Notes: generated by a model from the letters alone, not told the origin. A DNA stretch of 64,000 nt from Segetibacter aerophilus (GCF_007991655.1 NZ_BJYT01000006.1:186001-250000); one strand, 5' to 3'. Numbered from the stretch's first letter, positions 26,716 to 36,235 are shown. Translations and numbers: made by a program.

Positions 26716-27765
26716 ATGAATAAAACTCTATCGAAATACTGGCTTTGTCAGATCGGCGGCTGGAGCACTTACATAATCGTTTTTACTTTCTTCTACCTAA
26801 CCCTCCGAACAAAAGAAGACCCCAACTTTTTCAAAGTTCTTTTTCTTGATGCATTCTTAGGTATTGGCATCACTCACTTAATGAGGTCGTTCATACAACG
26901 TGTTGGTCTTTTAAAATTGCGATTGGATAACCAGATCACCTACATGATCTTGACGACGGTAGGATTTTCTTTTTTCCTCACTTTCGCCAGCATTTACCTT
27001 GAGGACACCTTTAACCTTACCAATGAAACTTTCCGGCAGCATACGCTAGTCTATCAAACTATAAAAGCGTCTTTCTCCAGTTTCATATTTTTAATCATCT
27101 GGAACCTTATCTATTTCACCTACCACTACGTCATTAAGAGCCAGCAGGAACAGCTGGACAAAGTGAAGCTGCAGAGCCTGGTGAAAGAATTGGAACTCAA
27201 AACCATCAAAGCTCATATAAATCCTCATTTCATTTTCAATGCATTAAACAGTATTCGCGCCTTGGTCGATGAAAACCCACAAAGAGCACGGCAGGCTATT
27301 ACTGAGCTAAGCAATTTGCTGAGAAGCAGTATGCAGGCTGAAAAGGTTGAAACTACGCCGTTATCTAAAGAGCTAAATATTGTGCGCGATTACCTCGCCT
27401 TAGAGCATATTAGATTTGAAGACCGGCTTAATATAGAGTACGATATCGACGAGGATACTCTTGGTCAGCCTGTGCCGCCAATGATGTTGCAAACGTTGGT
27501 AGAGAATGCCATTAAGCATGGTATAAGTAAGAAAATGGAAGGCGGCGTAATTAAGATCATTTCCGATTTTAAAGACAATCATCACGAATTGATTGTTACT
27601 AATACGGGTCACTTGAACGGCGATTTTAATCCCGATGGCTTTGGCTTGTACAGCACCCAAAGCAGGCTTATGTTACTGTATGGAGATAAAGCGCATTTTG
27701 AAATCAAAAACAAAAGTGAGAATATGGTAGAAGCAACGGTTAAGATGCCGGTGCTTACTGTCTGA
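26716..27765 (+). CDS. LytS/YpdA-type sensor histidine kinase
   Basis: 349 residues. Four hydrophobic segments in residues 9-140, then the His_kinase domain: phosphoacceptor His171 in KAHINPHFIFNALNSI, then an HATPase_c domain with the N-box LQTLVENAIKHGI (Asn264) and GFGLYSTQSRL. This is the short LytS/AlgZ-like class with an integral membrane sensor and no PAS or HAMP domain. It is paired with the LytTR response regulator that starts 126 bases downstream. The signal is unknown. Confidence 0.93.
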   Translation: MNKTLSKYWLCQIGGWSTYIIVFTFFYLTLRTKEDPNFFKVLFLDAFLGIGITHLMRSFIQRVGLLKLRLDNQITYMILTTVGFSFFLTFASIYLEDTFNLTNETFRQHTLVYQTIKASFSSFIFLIIWNLIYFTYHYVIKSQQEQLDKVKLQSLVKELELKTIKAHINPHFIFNALNSIRALVDENPQRARQAITELSNLLRSSMQAEKVETTPLSKELNIVRDYLALEHIRFEDRLNIEYDIDEDTLGQPVPPMMLQTLVENAIKHGISKKMEGGVIKIISDFKDNHHELIVTNTGHLNGDFNPDGFGLYSTQSRLMLLYGDKAHFEIKNKSENMVEATVKMPVLTV

Positions 27766-27785
27766 TTTTTTATTTGAGGGCCTTG

Positions 27786-27831
27786 CTTTAGTTCCCTGAT
27801 CAAGCTTTTGTTGCGTCGCACTCTTGTACAG
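27786..27831 (-). repeat. Dispersed intergenic element, copy 5 (short form)
   Basis: On the minus strand TGTACAAGAGTGCGACGCAA, with GGAACT only 24 bases after the box start, so about 10 bases shorter than other copies. It separates the two genes of the two-component pair. Confidence 0.6.
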
Positions 27832-27890
27832 TTAATATTCTTTTCAACTTAAACTAACAATACGGTAAACCTAAAAAAAACGAGGAAACT

Positions 27891-28640
27891 ATGTCTGTCA
27901 GAACAATTATAATTGATGACGAAAGGTTAGCGAGAAATGAGTTAAAAAAACTATTACAAGATTTTGGAGAAATTGAAATAATCGACGAAGCATCTAACGT
28001 GCAGGAAGGACTTGAAAAAATAGAGCAACACAACCCCGATCTTATATTTCTTGATATTCAAATGCCCGGCAAAACAGGGTTCGATTTGCTGGAAGAATTA
28101 GAGCGTGCTCCCAAAGTAATTTTTACTACAGCTTATGACGAATTTGCCCTAAAAGCATTTGAAGTAAACGCCCTTGACTACCTACTAAAGCCGGTTGAGC
28201 CTAAGCGTCTCTCTGACGCTATTCAGAAAATAAAGCAGGAGGAAAGTCACAGCTCAAATCACTCCAACGGAAGCAGCAATGGTACTGCTGCAAGAGAAGG
28301 GTTATTGACTGAAGAAGACCAGGTGTTTGTAAAAGACGGTGAGCGCTGCTGGTTTGTGAAGCTTAACGAGATCCGCTTATTCGAAAGTGTCGGTAATTAT
28401 GCTAAAGTCTTCTTTGGACCAAATAAGCCCCTTATTTTAAAATCGCTTAATTCCCTGGAAGACAGGTTAGACGATAAAGTTTTCTTTAGGGCAAATCGTA
28501 AGCACATCATTAATATGAGGTGGATAGAAAAAATTGAACCTTATTTTAATGGTGGCTTGCTGCTTGAATTAAAAGGAGGTGAAAAAATTGAAGTTAGCCG
28601 TAGGCAAACTGTTAAGTTTAAGGAGATGATGAGCCTATAA
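27891..28640 (+). CDS. LytR/AlgR-type response regulator with LytTR DNA-binding domain
   Basis: 249 residues. The receiver domain (1-about 120) has TIIIDDERLARNELKKLL, phosphoacceptor Asp55 in LIFLDIQMPGKTGF, the Thr of IFTTAYDEFA and the Lys of LLKPVEP. A Ser/Asn-rich linker (SHSSNHSNGSSNG) leads to a LytTR domain (about 144-249) with FESVGNYAKVFF and FFRANRKHIINMRWIEKIEP. It is the partner of the upstream kinase and should bind paired direct repeats in target promoters. Targets not identified. Confidence 0.94.
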   Translation: MSVRTIIIDDERLARNELKKLLQDFGEIEIIDEASNVQEGLEKIEQHNPDLIFLDIQMPGKTGFDLLEELERAPKVIFTTAYDEFALKAFEVNALDYLLKPVEPKRLSDAIQKIKQEESHSSNHSNGSSNGTAAREGLLTEEDQVFVKDGERCWFVKLNEIRLFESVGNYAKVFFGPNKPLILKSLNSLEDRLDDKVFFRANRKHIINMRWIEKIEPYFNGGLLLELKGGEKIEVSRRQTVKFKEMMSL

Positions 28641-28654
28641 GTTACTTTTGATAA

Positions 28655-29941
28655 ATGAAGAAATTAAGCCTTTCCCTTTTATTTATACCTATAGCTTTTG
28701 TTTCAATCGGTCAGTCGATCGATAATATTATAAAGCCTGCAGAAGTACAAAGAATCGAAACAGCCCTCTCAGGCGACGACATGCAGGGAAGAAGGGCTTT
28801 TACTCCTGGTGCAGAAAAAGCGGCTGATTTTATTAGCAATGAATTTAAGAAAATCGGCTTAGCTCCCCTAAAAGGTACTACTGGTTTCAAACAGACTTTT
28901 ACAATGGTGAGCCCTAAGAACACAAGGGTCACCGCTTCCATTGATGGCAATGTCATGGATACAAAGAATGTTGTTCCGTTTACTACCTCTTCTGACTTAA
29001 AGGTTACAGAAACTTCGGGTTTTGCTAAGGCTTCCATTAAACAAGGTGCGCCATTTAGAAAAGAGATAGGCGAATATTTGAAGCTTAAAGAAAACTACAT
29101 CGTTTTTATTGATACCTCTTTCGCTCAAAACTTTACCCGCTTAAATCGTATGCGACAGATGCTTTTCAAATCAGAGAAGAGCGTTGTTTTTATATTGGGG
29201 AGTTATACGGCAGACAAGTTTGACATAAATGTAAAGCAAGACCTGGTAGAACAACAAGGTTCAAATGTAGTAGGCGTTATACCGGGCAAAAGTAAAAAAG
29301 AAGAAGTGGTGGTATTCTCAGGGCACTACGATCATTTAGGTATTGGTAAAGAAAATAACAGCGACTCTATATACAACGGCGCTAATGATGATGCTTCAGG
29401 TATTACTGCCATCATTGCTATGGCCAAATATTATAAAGCAGCAAAAAACAATGAAAGAACGCTGGTATTTGCAGCCTTTACGGCTGAGGAAATTGGCGGG
29501 TTTGGCTCACAGTATTTCTCTACCCAACAAGATGCTGATAAGGTGGTAGCGATGTTTAATATGGAAATGATAGGAACCGAAAGTAAGTGGGGTAAAAACA
29601 GTGCTTACATAACCGGTTTCGAAAAATCGAACCTGGGCGAAATACTGCAAAAAAACTTAAAAGGAAGCCAGTTCACTTTTTATCCTGACCCATATACTGC
29701 AGAGAATTTATTTTATAGATCTGATAACGCTACACTTGCCAGGTTGGGTGTTCCTGCACATACGATCTCCACGTCTAAAATGGATAACGAGGCGAACTAC
29801 CATAAACTCAGCGACGAAATAAAGACTCTGGACTTGAACAATATGACCGAGGTTATTAAGTCGGTCATTATAAGTGCCAAAAGCATTGTTAGCGGAAACG
29901 ACACACCTTCTCGTGTGAAGGCCGATGAGTTAACGAGATAA
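28655..29941 (+). CDS. Exported M28-family zinc aminopeptidase
   Basis: 428 residues with a signal peptide (KKLSLSLLFIPIAFVSIGQS). The M28 metal site is visible: VVVFSGHYDHLGIG (His/Asp), GANDDASGITAIIAMA (bridging Asp), FAAFTAEEIGGFGSQYF (Glu-Glu) and VAMFNMEMIG (Asp replaced by Glu, frequent in the family). A PA-domain-like N-terminal region precedes it. Probably periplasmic or secreted peptide scavenging. It starts 14 bases after the response regulator and is likely read through from that operon. Confidence 0.88.
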   Translation: MKKLSLSLLFIPIAFVSIGQSIDNIIKPAEVQRIETALSGDDMQGRRAFTPGAEKAADFISNEFKKIGLAPLKGTTGFKQTFTMVSPKNTRVTASIDGNVMDTKNVVPFTTSSDLKVTETSGFAKASIKQGAPFRKEIGEYLKLKENYIVFIDTSFAQNFTRLNRMRQMLFKSEKSVVFILGSYTADKFDINVKQDLVEQQGSNVVGVIPGKSKKEEVVVFSGHYDHLGIGKENNSDSIYNGANDDASGITAIIAMAKYYKAAKNNERTLVFAAFTAEEIGGFGSQYFSTQQDADKVVAMFNMEMIGTESKWGKNSAYITGFEKSNLGEILQKNLKGSQFTFYPDPYTAENLFYRSDNATLARLGVPAHTISTSKMDNEANYHKLSDEIKTLDLNNMTEVIKSVIISAKSIVSGNDTPSRVKADELTR

Positions 29942-29982
29942 TGGAAAAGGTTTGAATGTTATTTCGTGGCAAATTGATTTTC

Positions 29983-30039
29983 AGTAAAAGAGTGCGACGC
30001 AACGATGTTGCCACTAAACCCTATGTTGGAACTCAAAAA
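29983..30039 (+). repeat. Dispersed intergenic element, copy 6
   Basis: TAAAAGAGTGCGACGCAACG with the GCGACGC box at 29994 and GGAACTCAAAAA at 30028, spacing 34. It touches the stop of the convergent PcrB-like gene. Confidence 0.7.
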
Positions 30040-30795
30040 TTAAGCAGTAATTGCGAGGCTGTGAACTGCAGTAGCCATTTCCTTTATAAGTGCAGGATCT
30101 TTTTCGATTGCATTGCCGATAACAATTACATCCGCTCCGGCTTTACAGTTGCGATAGGCTTTTTCGGGGTCAGTAATGCCCCCGCCGACAATCAGCGGGA
30201 TTTCAATATTTGCTGATACCATCGCAATCATACTTTCTGTGATGGCTCTTTTTGCTCCAGAGCCGGCGTCCATATAAATCAACTTCATACCGAGCATTTC
30301 GCTTGCCATAGCCGTACAAAGAGCGATCTCATTTTTATCTGAGGGTATGGGGGTAGCATTTGAGATATAAGAGACGGTTGTGGGCGCACCACCATCAATA
30401 ACCATATAACCCGTTGGCATAATCTCTAAACCGCTTTTCTTAACGAAGGGAGCGCTTACCACATGCTGTCCAATTAACAGTTCTGCATTACGTCCTGATA
30501 CTAAAGAGAGATACAAAAGAGCATCAGCGAATTTGCTAATCTGCGCTGGGCTGCCAGGAAAAAGAACCACAGGAATATTACAAGAGGATTTAATCTGCTG
30601 AATGCATTCGTCAAGGTAGTTTGATATGATTAAGCTGCCACCAACAAAAAAATAATCAACTTTAGAATCTGTTCCCAAGGTAACCAACTGTTCTATTTTA
30701 TCTCCGTCAACCTTGTCTGGATCAATTAAGACCGCAAGCGACTTTTGGCCTTGCTGTTTATTCTTTAAAAAATGCTGGTAAAGCTTGTTCTTCAT
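30040..30795 (-). CDS. PcrB/GGGPS-family prenylglyceryl phosphate synthase
   Basis: 251 residues from the ATG at 30793-30795; an upstream TTG at 30819 is less likely. The TIM-barrel signature segments are SLAVLIDPDKVDGDKIEQL, DYFFVGGSLIISNYLDEC, VVLFPGSPAQIS, GYMVIDGGAPTTV and LIVGGGITDPEKAYRNCKAG. The family joins a polyprenyl diphosphate to glycerol 1-phosphate; Bacteroidota carry group II enzymes close to the archaeal geranylgeranyl form. The chain length used cannot be read from sequence. The role of ether-type lipids in these bacteria is not settled. Confidence 0.88.
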   Translation of the reverse strand: MKNKLYQHFLKNKQQGQKSLAVLIDPDKVDGDKIEQLVTLGTDSKVDYFFVGGSLIISNYLDECIQQIKSSCNIPVVLFPGSPAQISKFADALLYLSLVSGRNAELLIGQHVVSAPFVKKSGLEIMPTGYMVIDGGAPTTVSYISNATPIPSDKNEIALCTAMASEMLGMKLIYMDAGSGAKRAITESMIAMVSANIEIPLIVGGGITDPEKAYRNCKAGADVIVIGNAIEKDPALIKEMATAVHSLAITA

Positions 30796-31266
30796 GCAAC
30801 TGGTATCGAGTTCTTGCAAAAATGCTGAAAAAATTTTATTTATTCATTTTTGATTTCAACAATAACCTGTGTAAAATGCTGAAACTTATTTGAATAGTTG
30901 AGTTATTAATAAAAATGTTATGCCATTAGTTAAGAGCGCATCTAACACTTTAGAAATGGTCGCGCACGCTTGTAAAAGTGATGGAAGTAAGGTGCGAACG
31001 ATTACCAGTAAGGGGAATTAGGCGTGACCTTATAAAACAAAATAAAGTAGTAAAAAGGGCAGTCGTTTTATTAAAAGTTGTCAACATTTATGTGGACATT
31101 TCCTACAACTCAATGCAGTATTGACGCTCATTAATATGCACAATAATTATCCACATCAGGGGATATTATAGACTCCTTTTTATCAGAAAAGCCTGATATT
31201 TTCGTTGGCCCTACAATTTCCAGGGGGTATTTTTCTGATCTGCTCACCTCATAATACATTTTGCCA
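30796..31266. other. 471-base gap upstream of nrdJ
   Basis: No credible coding frame. Notable items: a possible long-range stem GGTC(GCGC)ACGC at 30958-30969 pairing with GCGTGACC at 31022-31029; a perfect DnaA-box consensus TTATCCACA at 31147-31155; a small hairpin TATCAG/CTGATA at 31181-31198; and a near-match promoter TACATTTTG at 31255-31263. I looked for a cobalamin riboswitch B12 box, which would suit this gene, and did not see one. Confidence 0.5.
31147..31155 (+). promoter_or_regulatory. DnaA-box consensus upstream of nrdJ
   Basis: TTATCCACA, identical to the high-affinity DnaA box, 112 bases before the nrdJ start. DnaA control of ribonucleotide reductase is known in E. coli (nrdAB); here it is only suggested. 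Confidence 0.35.
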
Positions 31267-34200
31267 ATGGCCGCCACACAAACCACTAAAGGACTACAGT
31301 TTCAACGCCGCTTTACAAAAGAAGGCGTATCTCCATTCGATATGTTTACTTACGACTATCGAACAAGCATTATCCGCAACCCGAGCGGAGAAGTTGTTTT
31401 TGAAATGAAGAATTGCGAAGTACCGGCACAATGGAGCCAGATCGCAACTGATATCATTGCTCAGAAGTATTTTAGAAAAGCGGGTGTGCCTCAACCCGAC
31501 GGAACACTAGGTAGAGAGACATCAGCAAAGCAGGTTGCACATCGGATGGCTAATTGCTGGAGAGTTTGGGGTGAGAAATACAATTACTTCAACAGTGCGA
31601 AAGATGAGCAGGTTTTTTATGAAGAGTTGGTGTATAGCATTTTGAACCAGGCATGTGTGCCAAACAGCCCTCAGTGGTTTAATACCGGCTTGTATGAGAG
31701 TTATGGCATTAGTGGAAAACCACAGGGACATTACTATGTTGACCAAAATGATGGCCATTTGAAAAAGTCAACCTCTGCATACGAAAGGCCTCAGCCGCAC
31801 GCATGTTTTATATTAAGCGTTGAAGACGATCTGGTAAGTGATGGTGGTATCATGGATTTGTGGGTTCGTGAAGCAAGAATTTTTAAATACGGTTCAGGGG
31901 TTGGAACGAATTTCTCTAACATTCGCGGAGAAGGTGAAAGGCTAAGTGGTGGTGGCACTTCAAGTGGTTTGATGAGTTTCTTGAAAATCGGCGATCGTTC
32001 TGCAGGTGCAATAAAGAGTGGCGGTACTACCCGTCGTGCTGCTAAAATGGTTTGCCTCGATTTAGACCATCCTGAGATTATTGATTTCATCGATTGGAAA
32101 GTTGAAGAAGAAAAGAAAGTAGGTGCGTTAATAGCTGCAGGTTATTCAAGTGATTATGAAGGTGATGCTTACCGCACCGTATCAGGTCAAAACTCTAATA
32201 ACTCTGTTCGTATTCCGAACGAGTTTTTCGAGAAATTGGAGAAGGGTGAAGATTGGCACCTGAAGGCAAGAACAGATGGCCGTACCATGAAAACTATTCC
32301 TGCAAAGGAACTATGGAATAAAATTGCTTATGCAGCATGGAGATGTGCTGATCCAGGAGCTCAATATAATACTACCATTAACGAATGGCACACTTGTCCA
32401 AAGGGTGGTGAGATCAGAGCTTCTAATCCTTGCTCAGAATATATGTTCCTCGACAATACTGCCTGTAACCTTGCTTCGGTAAATCTCAGGCAGTTTCATG
32501 ATAATGACACGAACATATTTGATGTAGAAGGTTTTGAATATACCTGTCGTCTATGGACTGTTGTATTAGAGATATCGGTTTTAATGGCCCAGTTTCCCAG
32601 CAAAGAAGTGGCACAACTTTCATACGAATACAGAACCTTGGGTCTTGGCTTCGCTAACCTTGGAAGTATGTTGATGGTAAGTGGTATTGCTTATGACAGT
32701 GAAGAAGCACGTGGTATTGCCGGTGCAGTTTCAGCTATCATGACTGGCGTAGCTTACCGTACCAGTGCAGAGATAGCAAAGTATCAAGGCGCTTTTGTGA
32801 AATACGAAGAAAATAAGGAAGACATGATGCGTGTAATGCGCAACCATCGTGTAGCCGCTTATGATGCCGACAGCTATGAGAAATTAAGTATCAGACCTCA
32901 GGGTATTAAAGCAAAATATTGTCCTGATTATATGCTTTCTGCTGCGTGCAAAGCATGGGATGAAGCTGTAGAAATGGGAGAGAAGTATGGTTATCGCAAT
33001 GCCCAAACAACCGTAATTGCTCCAACCGGAACAATCGGCCTGGTAATGGATTGCGACACTACCGGTGTTGAACCTGATTTTGCTTTGGTGAAGTTTAAAA
33101 AGCTGAGCGGTGGTGGTTATTTCAAAATCATTAATCAATCTGTTCCGCAGGCTTTGAAAAATCTGAAGTATTCAGAAAAAGAAGCTGATGCAATTATCAA
33201 ATACGCGGTAGGTAGTGCTTCGTTTGAAGGCGCCCCTTTCATCAACGCCCAAACTTTAAGCGAAAAAGGATTTATTGCCGAAGAAATCAAAAAACTAGGC
33301 GACGCACTGAAATCGGCTTTTGAGATCAGCTTCGTTTTCAACAGATTTACTTTAGGGGAAGCTTGTCTTGAAAGATTGGGCTTTAAGCCGGCTGAATACA
33401 TGGATTGGAACTTTAACCTGCTGGAAGCATTAGGATTTACAGACGAGCAAATAGATGCAGCAAACGATTATATCTGCGGAACAATGACTGTGGAAGGTGC
33501 CCCTTTCCTTAAGCCCGAGCATCTGTCAGTTTTCGATTGTGCGAATAAGTGTGGTAAAAAGGGTGAAAGGTATATTCATGCACATGGGCATATTCGTATG
33601 ATGGGTGCAACTCAACCATTCATCAGCGGTGCGATTTCTAAAACAATCAATCTGCCACATGAGGCGGCTGTTGAAGAAATTGCAGACTGCTATATGCTTA
33701 GCTGGCAGCTGGGGTTGAAAGCAAATGCCTTGTATCGTGACGGTTCTAAAATGTCTCAACCGTTAAGCAATAAAAGCGACAAGAAAAAGAAAACAGAAGA
33801 AACAAAGGAAGAAGTTGCGAACGCAGAAACGCGAGAATTGCAGCCCGAGTCCAATATTGTCGACTTGAGCAAGTTAACAGTTGAAGAGCTTTTGGAAGAA
33901 GTGACCAAGCGTATGCATGCTTCTACCGATACCCAGCTGAAGCGTAAGCTTAGCGATATTGTACAGCGCAAATCATTACCCGGCAAACGCCGTGGGTTTA
34001 CTCAAAAAGCAAAAATTGGCGGACAAGTTATCTTCTTACGCACCGGTGAATACAGCGACAATACTTTAGGAGAAATCTTTATTGATCTTGCAAAAGAAGG
34101 TTCAACACTTCGTAGCCTGATGAACTGTTTTGCGATAGCAGTTTCAGTTGGCCTTCAATACGGTGTGCCGTTGGAAGAGTTTGTCGAGAAATTTGTGTTT

Positions 34201-34614
34201 ACCAAGTTTGAACCGGCAGGTATGGTCGACCATCCAAACATTAAGACTACGACTTCAATCGTCGACTTTATATTCCGTTGTCTTGCCTATGAATATATGG
34301 GGCGTACTGATTTGGTGCATGTGTTAGACAAGCCAGAACTTAGCAACCTGGGCGACGATGCGGAAGTAAAGCAAGAATTAAGTAGTGTGAGGGTTACACC
34401 TTCCGCCCCTGTAAATGGTTCTCAAGGTACGCAGCCGCAGAAACAGCAAAAGCTGGTTGCAGCAAAAGCAGATGTTGGTCTTGATGCAGTAAATGCAGCA
34501 GCCAAAAATATGCAAAGCGACGCGCCGGCTTGTAACACTTGCGGACATATCACTTTAAGAAGTGGCACTTGTTACAAATGCCTGAATTGCGGTAATAGTA
34601 TGGGATGTAGCTAA
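31267..34614 (+). CDS. nrdJ: Adenosylcobalamin-dependent (class II) ribonucleotide reductase
   Basis: 1115 residues from the ATG at 31267 (MAATQTTKGLQFQRRFTK); the TTG at 31261 is in frame but less likely. It reduces ribonucleotides to deoxyribonucleotides using B12 and needs no separate radical subunit. Markers: CVPNSPQWFNTGL, GSGVGTNFSNIRGEGERLSG, ASNPCSEYMFLDNTACNLAS (active-site Asn-Cys-Glu region), TTVIAPTGTIGLVMDCDTTG, a TSCPD-type domain (about 900-1020), and a C-terminal zinc/thioredoxin-interacting tail CNTCGHITLRSG followed by CYKCLNCGNSMGCS. Strong terminator after it. Confidence 0.96.
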   Translation: MAATQTTKGLQFQRRFTKEGVSPFDMFTYDYRTSIIRNPSGEVVFEMKNCEVPAQWSQIATDIIAQKYFRKAGVPQPDGTLGRETSAKQVAHRMANCWRVWGEKYNYFNSAKDEQVFYEELVYSILNQACVPNSPQWFNTGLYESYGISGKPQGHYYVDQNDGHLKKSTSAYERPQPHACFILSVEDDLVSDGGIMDLWVREARIFKYGSGVGTNFSNIRGEGERLSGGGTSSGLMSFLKIGDRSAGAIKSGGTTRRAAKMVCLDLDHPEIIDFIDWKVEEEKKVGALIAAGYSSDYEGDAYRTVSGQNSNNSVRIPNEFFEKLEKGEDWHLKARTDGRTMKTIPAKELWNKIAYAAWRCADPGAQYNTTINEWHTCPKGGEIRASNPCSEYMFLDNTACNLASVNLRQFHDNDTNIFDVEGFEYTCRLWTVVLEISVLMAQFPSKEVAQLSYEYRTLGLGFANLGSMLMVSGIAYDSEEARGIAGAVSAIMTGVAYRTSAEIAKYQGAFVKYEENKEDMMRVMRNHRVAAYDADSYEKLSIRPQGIKAKYCPDYMLSAACKAWDEAVEMGEKYGYRNAQTTVIAPTGTIGLVMDCDTTGVEPDFALVKFKKLSGGGYFKIINQSVPQALKNLKYSEKEADAIIKYAVGSASFEGAPFINAQTLSEKGFIAEEIKKLGDALKSAFEISFVFNRFTLGEACLERLGFKPAEYMDWNFNLLEALGFTDEQIDAANDYICGTMTVEGAPFLKPEHLSVFDCANKCGKKGERYIHAHGHIRMMGATQPFISGAISKTINLPHEAAVEEIADCYMLSWQLGLKANALYRDGSKMSQPLSNKSDKKKKTEETKEEVANAETRELQPESNIVDLSKLTVEELLEEVTKRMHASTDTQLKRKLSDIVQRKSLPGKRRGFTQKAKIGGQVIFLRTGEYSDNTLGEIFIDLAKEGSTLRSLMNCFAIAVSVGLQYGVPLEEFVEKFVFTKFEPAGMVDHPNIKTTTSIVDFIFRCLAYEYMGRTDLVHVLDKPELSNLGDDAEVKQELSSVRVTPSAPVNGSQGTQPQKQQKLVAAKADVGLDAVNAAAKNMQSDAPACNTCGHITLRSGTCYKCLNCGNSMGCS

Positions 34615-34647
34615 ATTGGCAATTATAAAAGCGTTATTTAAAAAAGG

Positions 34648-34676
34648 ACCCTGAATTCAATTCAGGGTTTTTTTAT
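34648..34676 (+). terminator. Terminator after nrdJ
   Basis: Perfect 9-bp stem ACCCTGAAT / ATTCAGGGT with a TCA loop, then seven Ts. Confidence 0.92.
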
Positions 34677-34832
34677 TTAAATTCTACTTTTAAGATCAGC
34701 CCTGGTAGTATGAATGTTTTTGCTTCGATTTTTTAATTGCTTCGAATTTCCTGTAAGCACGTTCCTTTCAACTTCTGCCCGATTGTTGCGCTCACCTCTT
34801 TTTACCTACTTTTAATTTCACAAATTCTTTTC

Positions 34833-35315
34833 ATGCAAATACTTTTTTCTTACGATAAAAAATTAGTGATCCAGGCGCTCCGCTACCACTTTATAAATAG
34901 GTTTGAAGTAAGAATACTAATGATACTAGTGAATGTATTTGCGATATTTTCTGCTGCTCTGTTTTATTTCCGCAAGGTTTCGCCCCTTGCATTTTTACTT
35001 AGCTCCATCCTTTGGATAGCCATCATGATTTCTTTCTGGTATTTTTTACCAAATACGGTGTATAAAAAAGCATCGACTTTTAAAGACAATTTTAAAATGA
35101 CTTTTGGAGAATACCGTGTTCGGGTAGAAAACGAGCGAGGATACACAGAATGGAACTGGGAGAAATTCATCTCTTACCTTGAAAGCCCGCACTTCATCCA
35201 TTTGTATTTTGACAGCAAATCATTCTTTCTGGTGCCGAAAGCAGCAATCGAAAAAGAAGGAACACTTGAAGATGTTCGCAGCCTATTAAGGGAGAAAATA
35301 AAATCGAAGAAATAG
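34833..35315 (+). CDS. YcxB-like membrane protein
   Basis: 160 residues from the ATG at 34833 (MQILFSYDKKLVIQALRYHF); the upstream extension to 34737 starts with a non-ATG codon and looks non-coding. Two hydrophobic segments (about 25-75: ILMILVNVFAIFSAALFYF and LLSSILWIAIMISFWYF) precede a soluble domain containing FKMTFGEYRVRVENERGYTE, WNWEKFISYLESPHFIHLYF and SKSFFLVPKAA, which is the YcxB C-terminal domain pattern. Family function is unknown. Convergent with the GNAT gene nine bases away, with no terminator between them. Confidence 0.75.
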   Translation: MQILFSYDKKLVIQALRYHFINRFEVRILMILVNVFAIFSAALFYFRKVSPLAFLLSSILWIAIMISFWYFLPNTVYKKASTFKDNFKMTFGEYRVRVENERGYTEWNWEKFISYLESPHFIHLYFDSKSFFLVPKAAIEKEGTLEDVRSLLREKIKSKK

Positions 35316-35323
35316 AGTCCGTA

Positions 35324-35752
35324 CTATAAAAGCTTTTCCATGTTATAGTGCGGTATCGTAACTTCTGTGAACTCTTCACCAGTCACAGTATACCCGAGCC
35401 TTTCGTAAAATCCTGCGGCTGTTTTTCGCGCATGCATGCAGAGTTTTTTATAACCTCTGTCTCGGGCGATATTTTCCGCAAATTGCATTAGTACCCTGCC
35501 GATCCCTTTACCTTGAAGGCCTGCTTTTACTGCCATTTGCCGAAGCCTTACCGTAGTAGGATTAATTTGTGTAAGTATACAACAGCCCAACATCTGATCA
35601 TCTTCATACGCAGCAATTAATAAATCATTCTTTTCCTTCTCAAGTTCTTCAGCTGAAAAGTCAAGTCCGAGCGGCTTGCGCAAAATTTGTTTGCGTAGCT
35701 CAACCATTTGTTTGTACTCTTTGCTACTATGATCGATGATTTTTAAAGGCAT
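35324..35752 (-). CDS. GNAT-family N-acetyltransferase
   Basis: 142 residues. The acetyl-CoA-binding motif A is RLRQMAVKAGLQGKGIGRVL (Q-x-x-G-x-G at GLQGKGIG), followed by KLCMHARKTAAGFYERLGY, the motif B region. The N-terminus (DHSSKEYKQMVELRKQILRK) resembles the ElaA/YitI-like subgroup. The substrate is unknown. It is alone on the minus strand. Confidence 0.88.
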   Translation of the reverse strand: MPLKIIDHSSKEYKQMVELRKQILRKPLGLDFSAEELEKEKNDLLIAAYEDDQMLGCCILTQINPTTVRLRQMAVKAGLQGKGIGRVLMQFAENIARDRGYKKLCMHARKTAAGFYERLGYTVTGEEFTEVTIPHYNMEKLL

Positions 35753-36235
35753 ATCAGTAATTGGTTACAAAATAATCATTAAGTGCAAAAATATCATTTA
35801 TAGTGCGCTAAACATTGCAGGGGATAGGAAAAGTACTTTTTTAATTTTCAACCGTTCTAACGCTTTTGTTTTAGATTTTGTGAGGGAGGAAGACGTTGCC
35901 CGATTGTATACTATTGATGTTTTTAATAGGTATTTCAATAAAGAGTTAAGCACTAAGGAACGAAAAAGACAAGATAGGTAGTGTTGCTTTTTTTTTATTA
36001 AAAAAATTTTTAATAAACGTTCTCCTTCAATTATTTAAGGTCATAATATTCCCCTAAGGATAGAATGTTTTCCCCAACTGTTTCAATAAACGCTAGCTAA
36101 CTATAAATGCTTTTCTCCTTACCAGCTGAGGTTCAAGTGTTTAAAATCTTGCATATGATTTGTGGTTAAAGTAGGAGGAATTAGAGACGAATTTTAATTC
36201 TTTACAAACCATCTATTAATTAAAAACGAAAATTT
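35753..36235. other. 483-base gap, no supported gene
   Basis: AT-rich. An 81-codon frame at 35736-35981 lacks family resemblance and overlaps the GNAT start, so I do not call it. A 22-bp AT palindrome lies at 35995-36016 (TTATTAAAAA / TTTTTAATAA). The segment before 36236 is the long leader of the DUF4142 gene; no clear promoter motif was seen. Confidence 0.4.

Noticed and set aside
30796-31266. Cobalamin riboswitch before the B12-dependent nrdJ
   Set aside because: Expected from the gene's cofactor, but I could not find a B12 box or the usual paired elements.
35736-35981. 81-codon plus-strand frame after the GNAT gene
   Set aside because: Overlaps the GNAT start, has no recognisable domain and lies in AT-rich DNA; not enough to call a gene.
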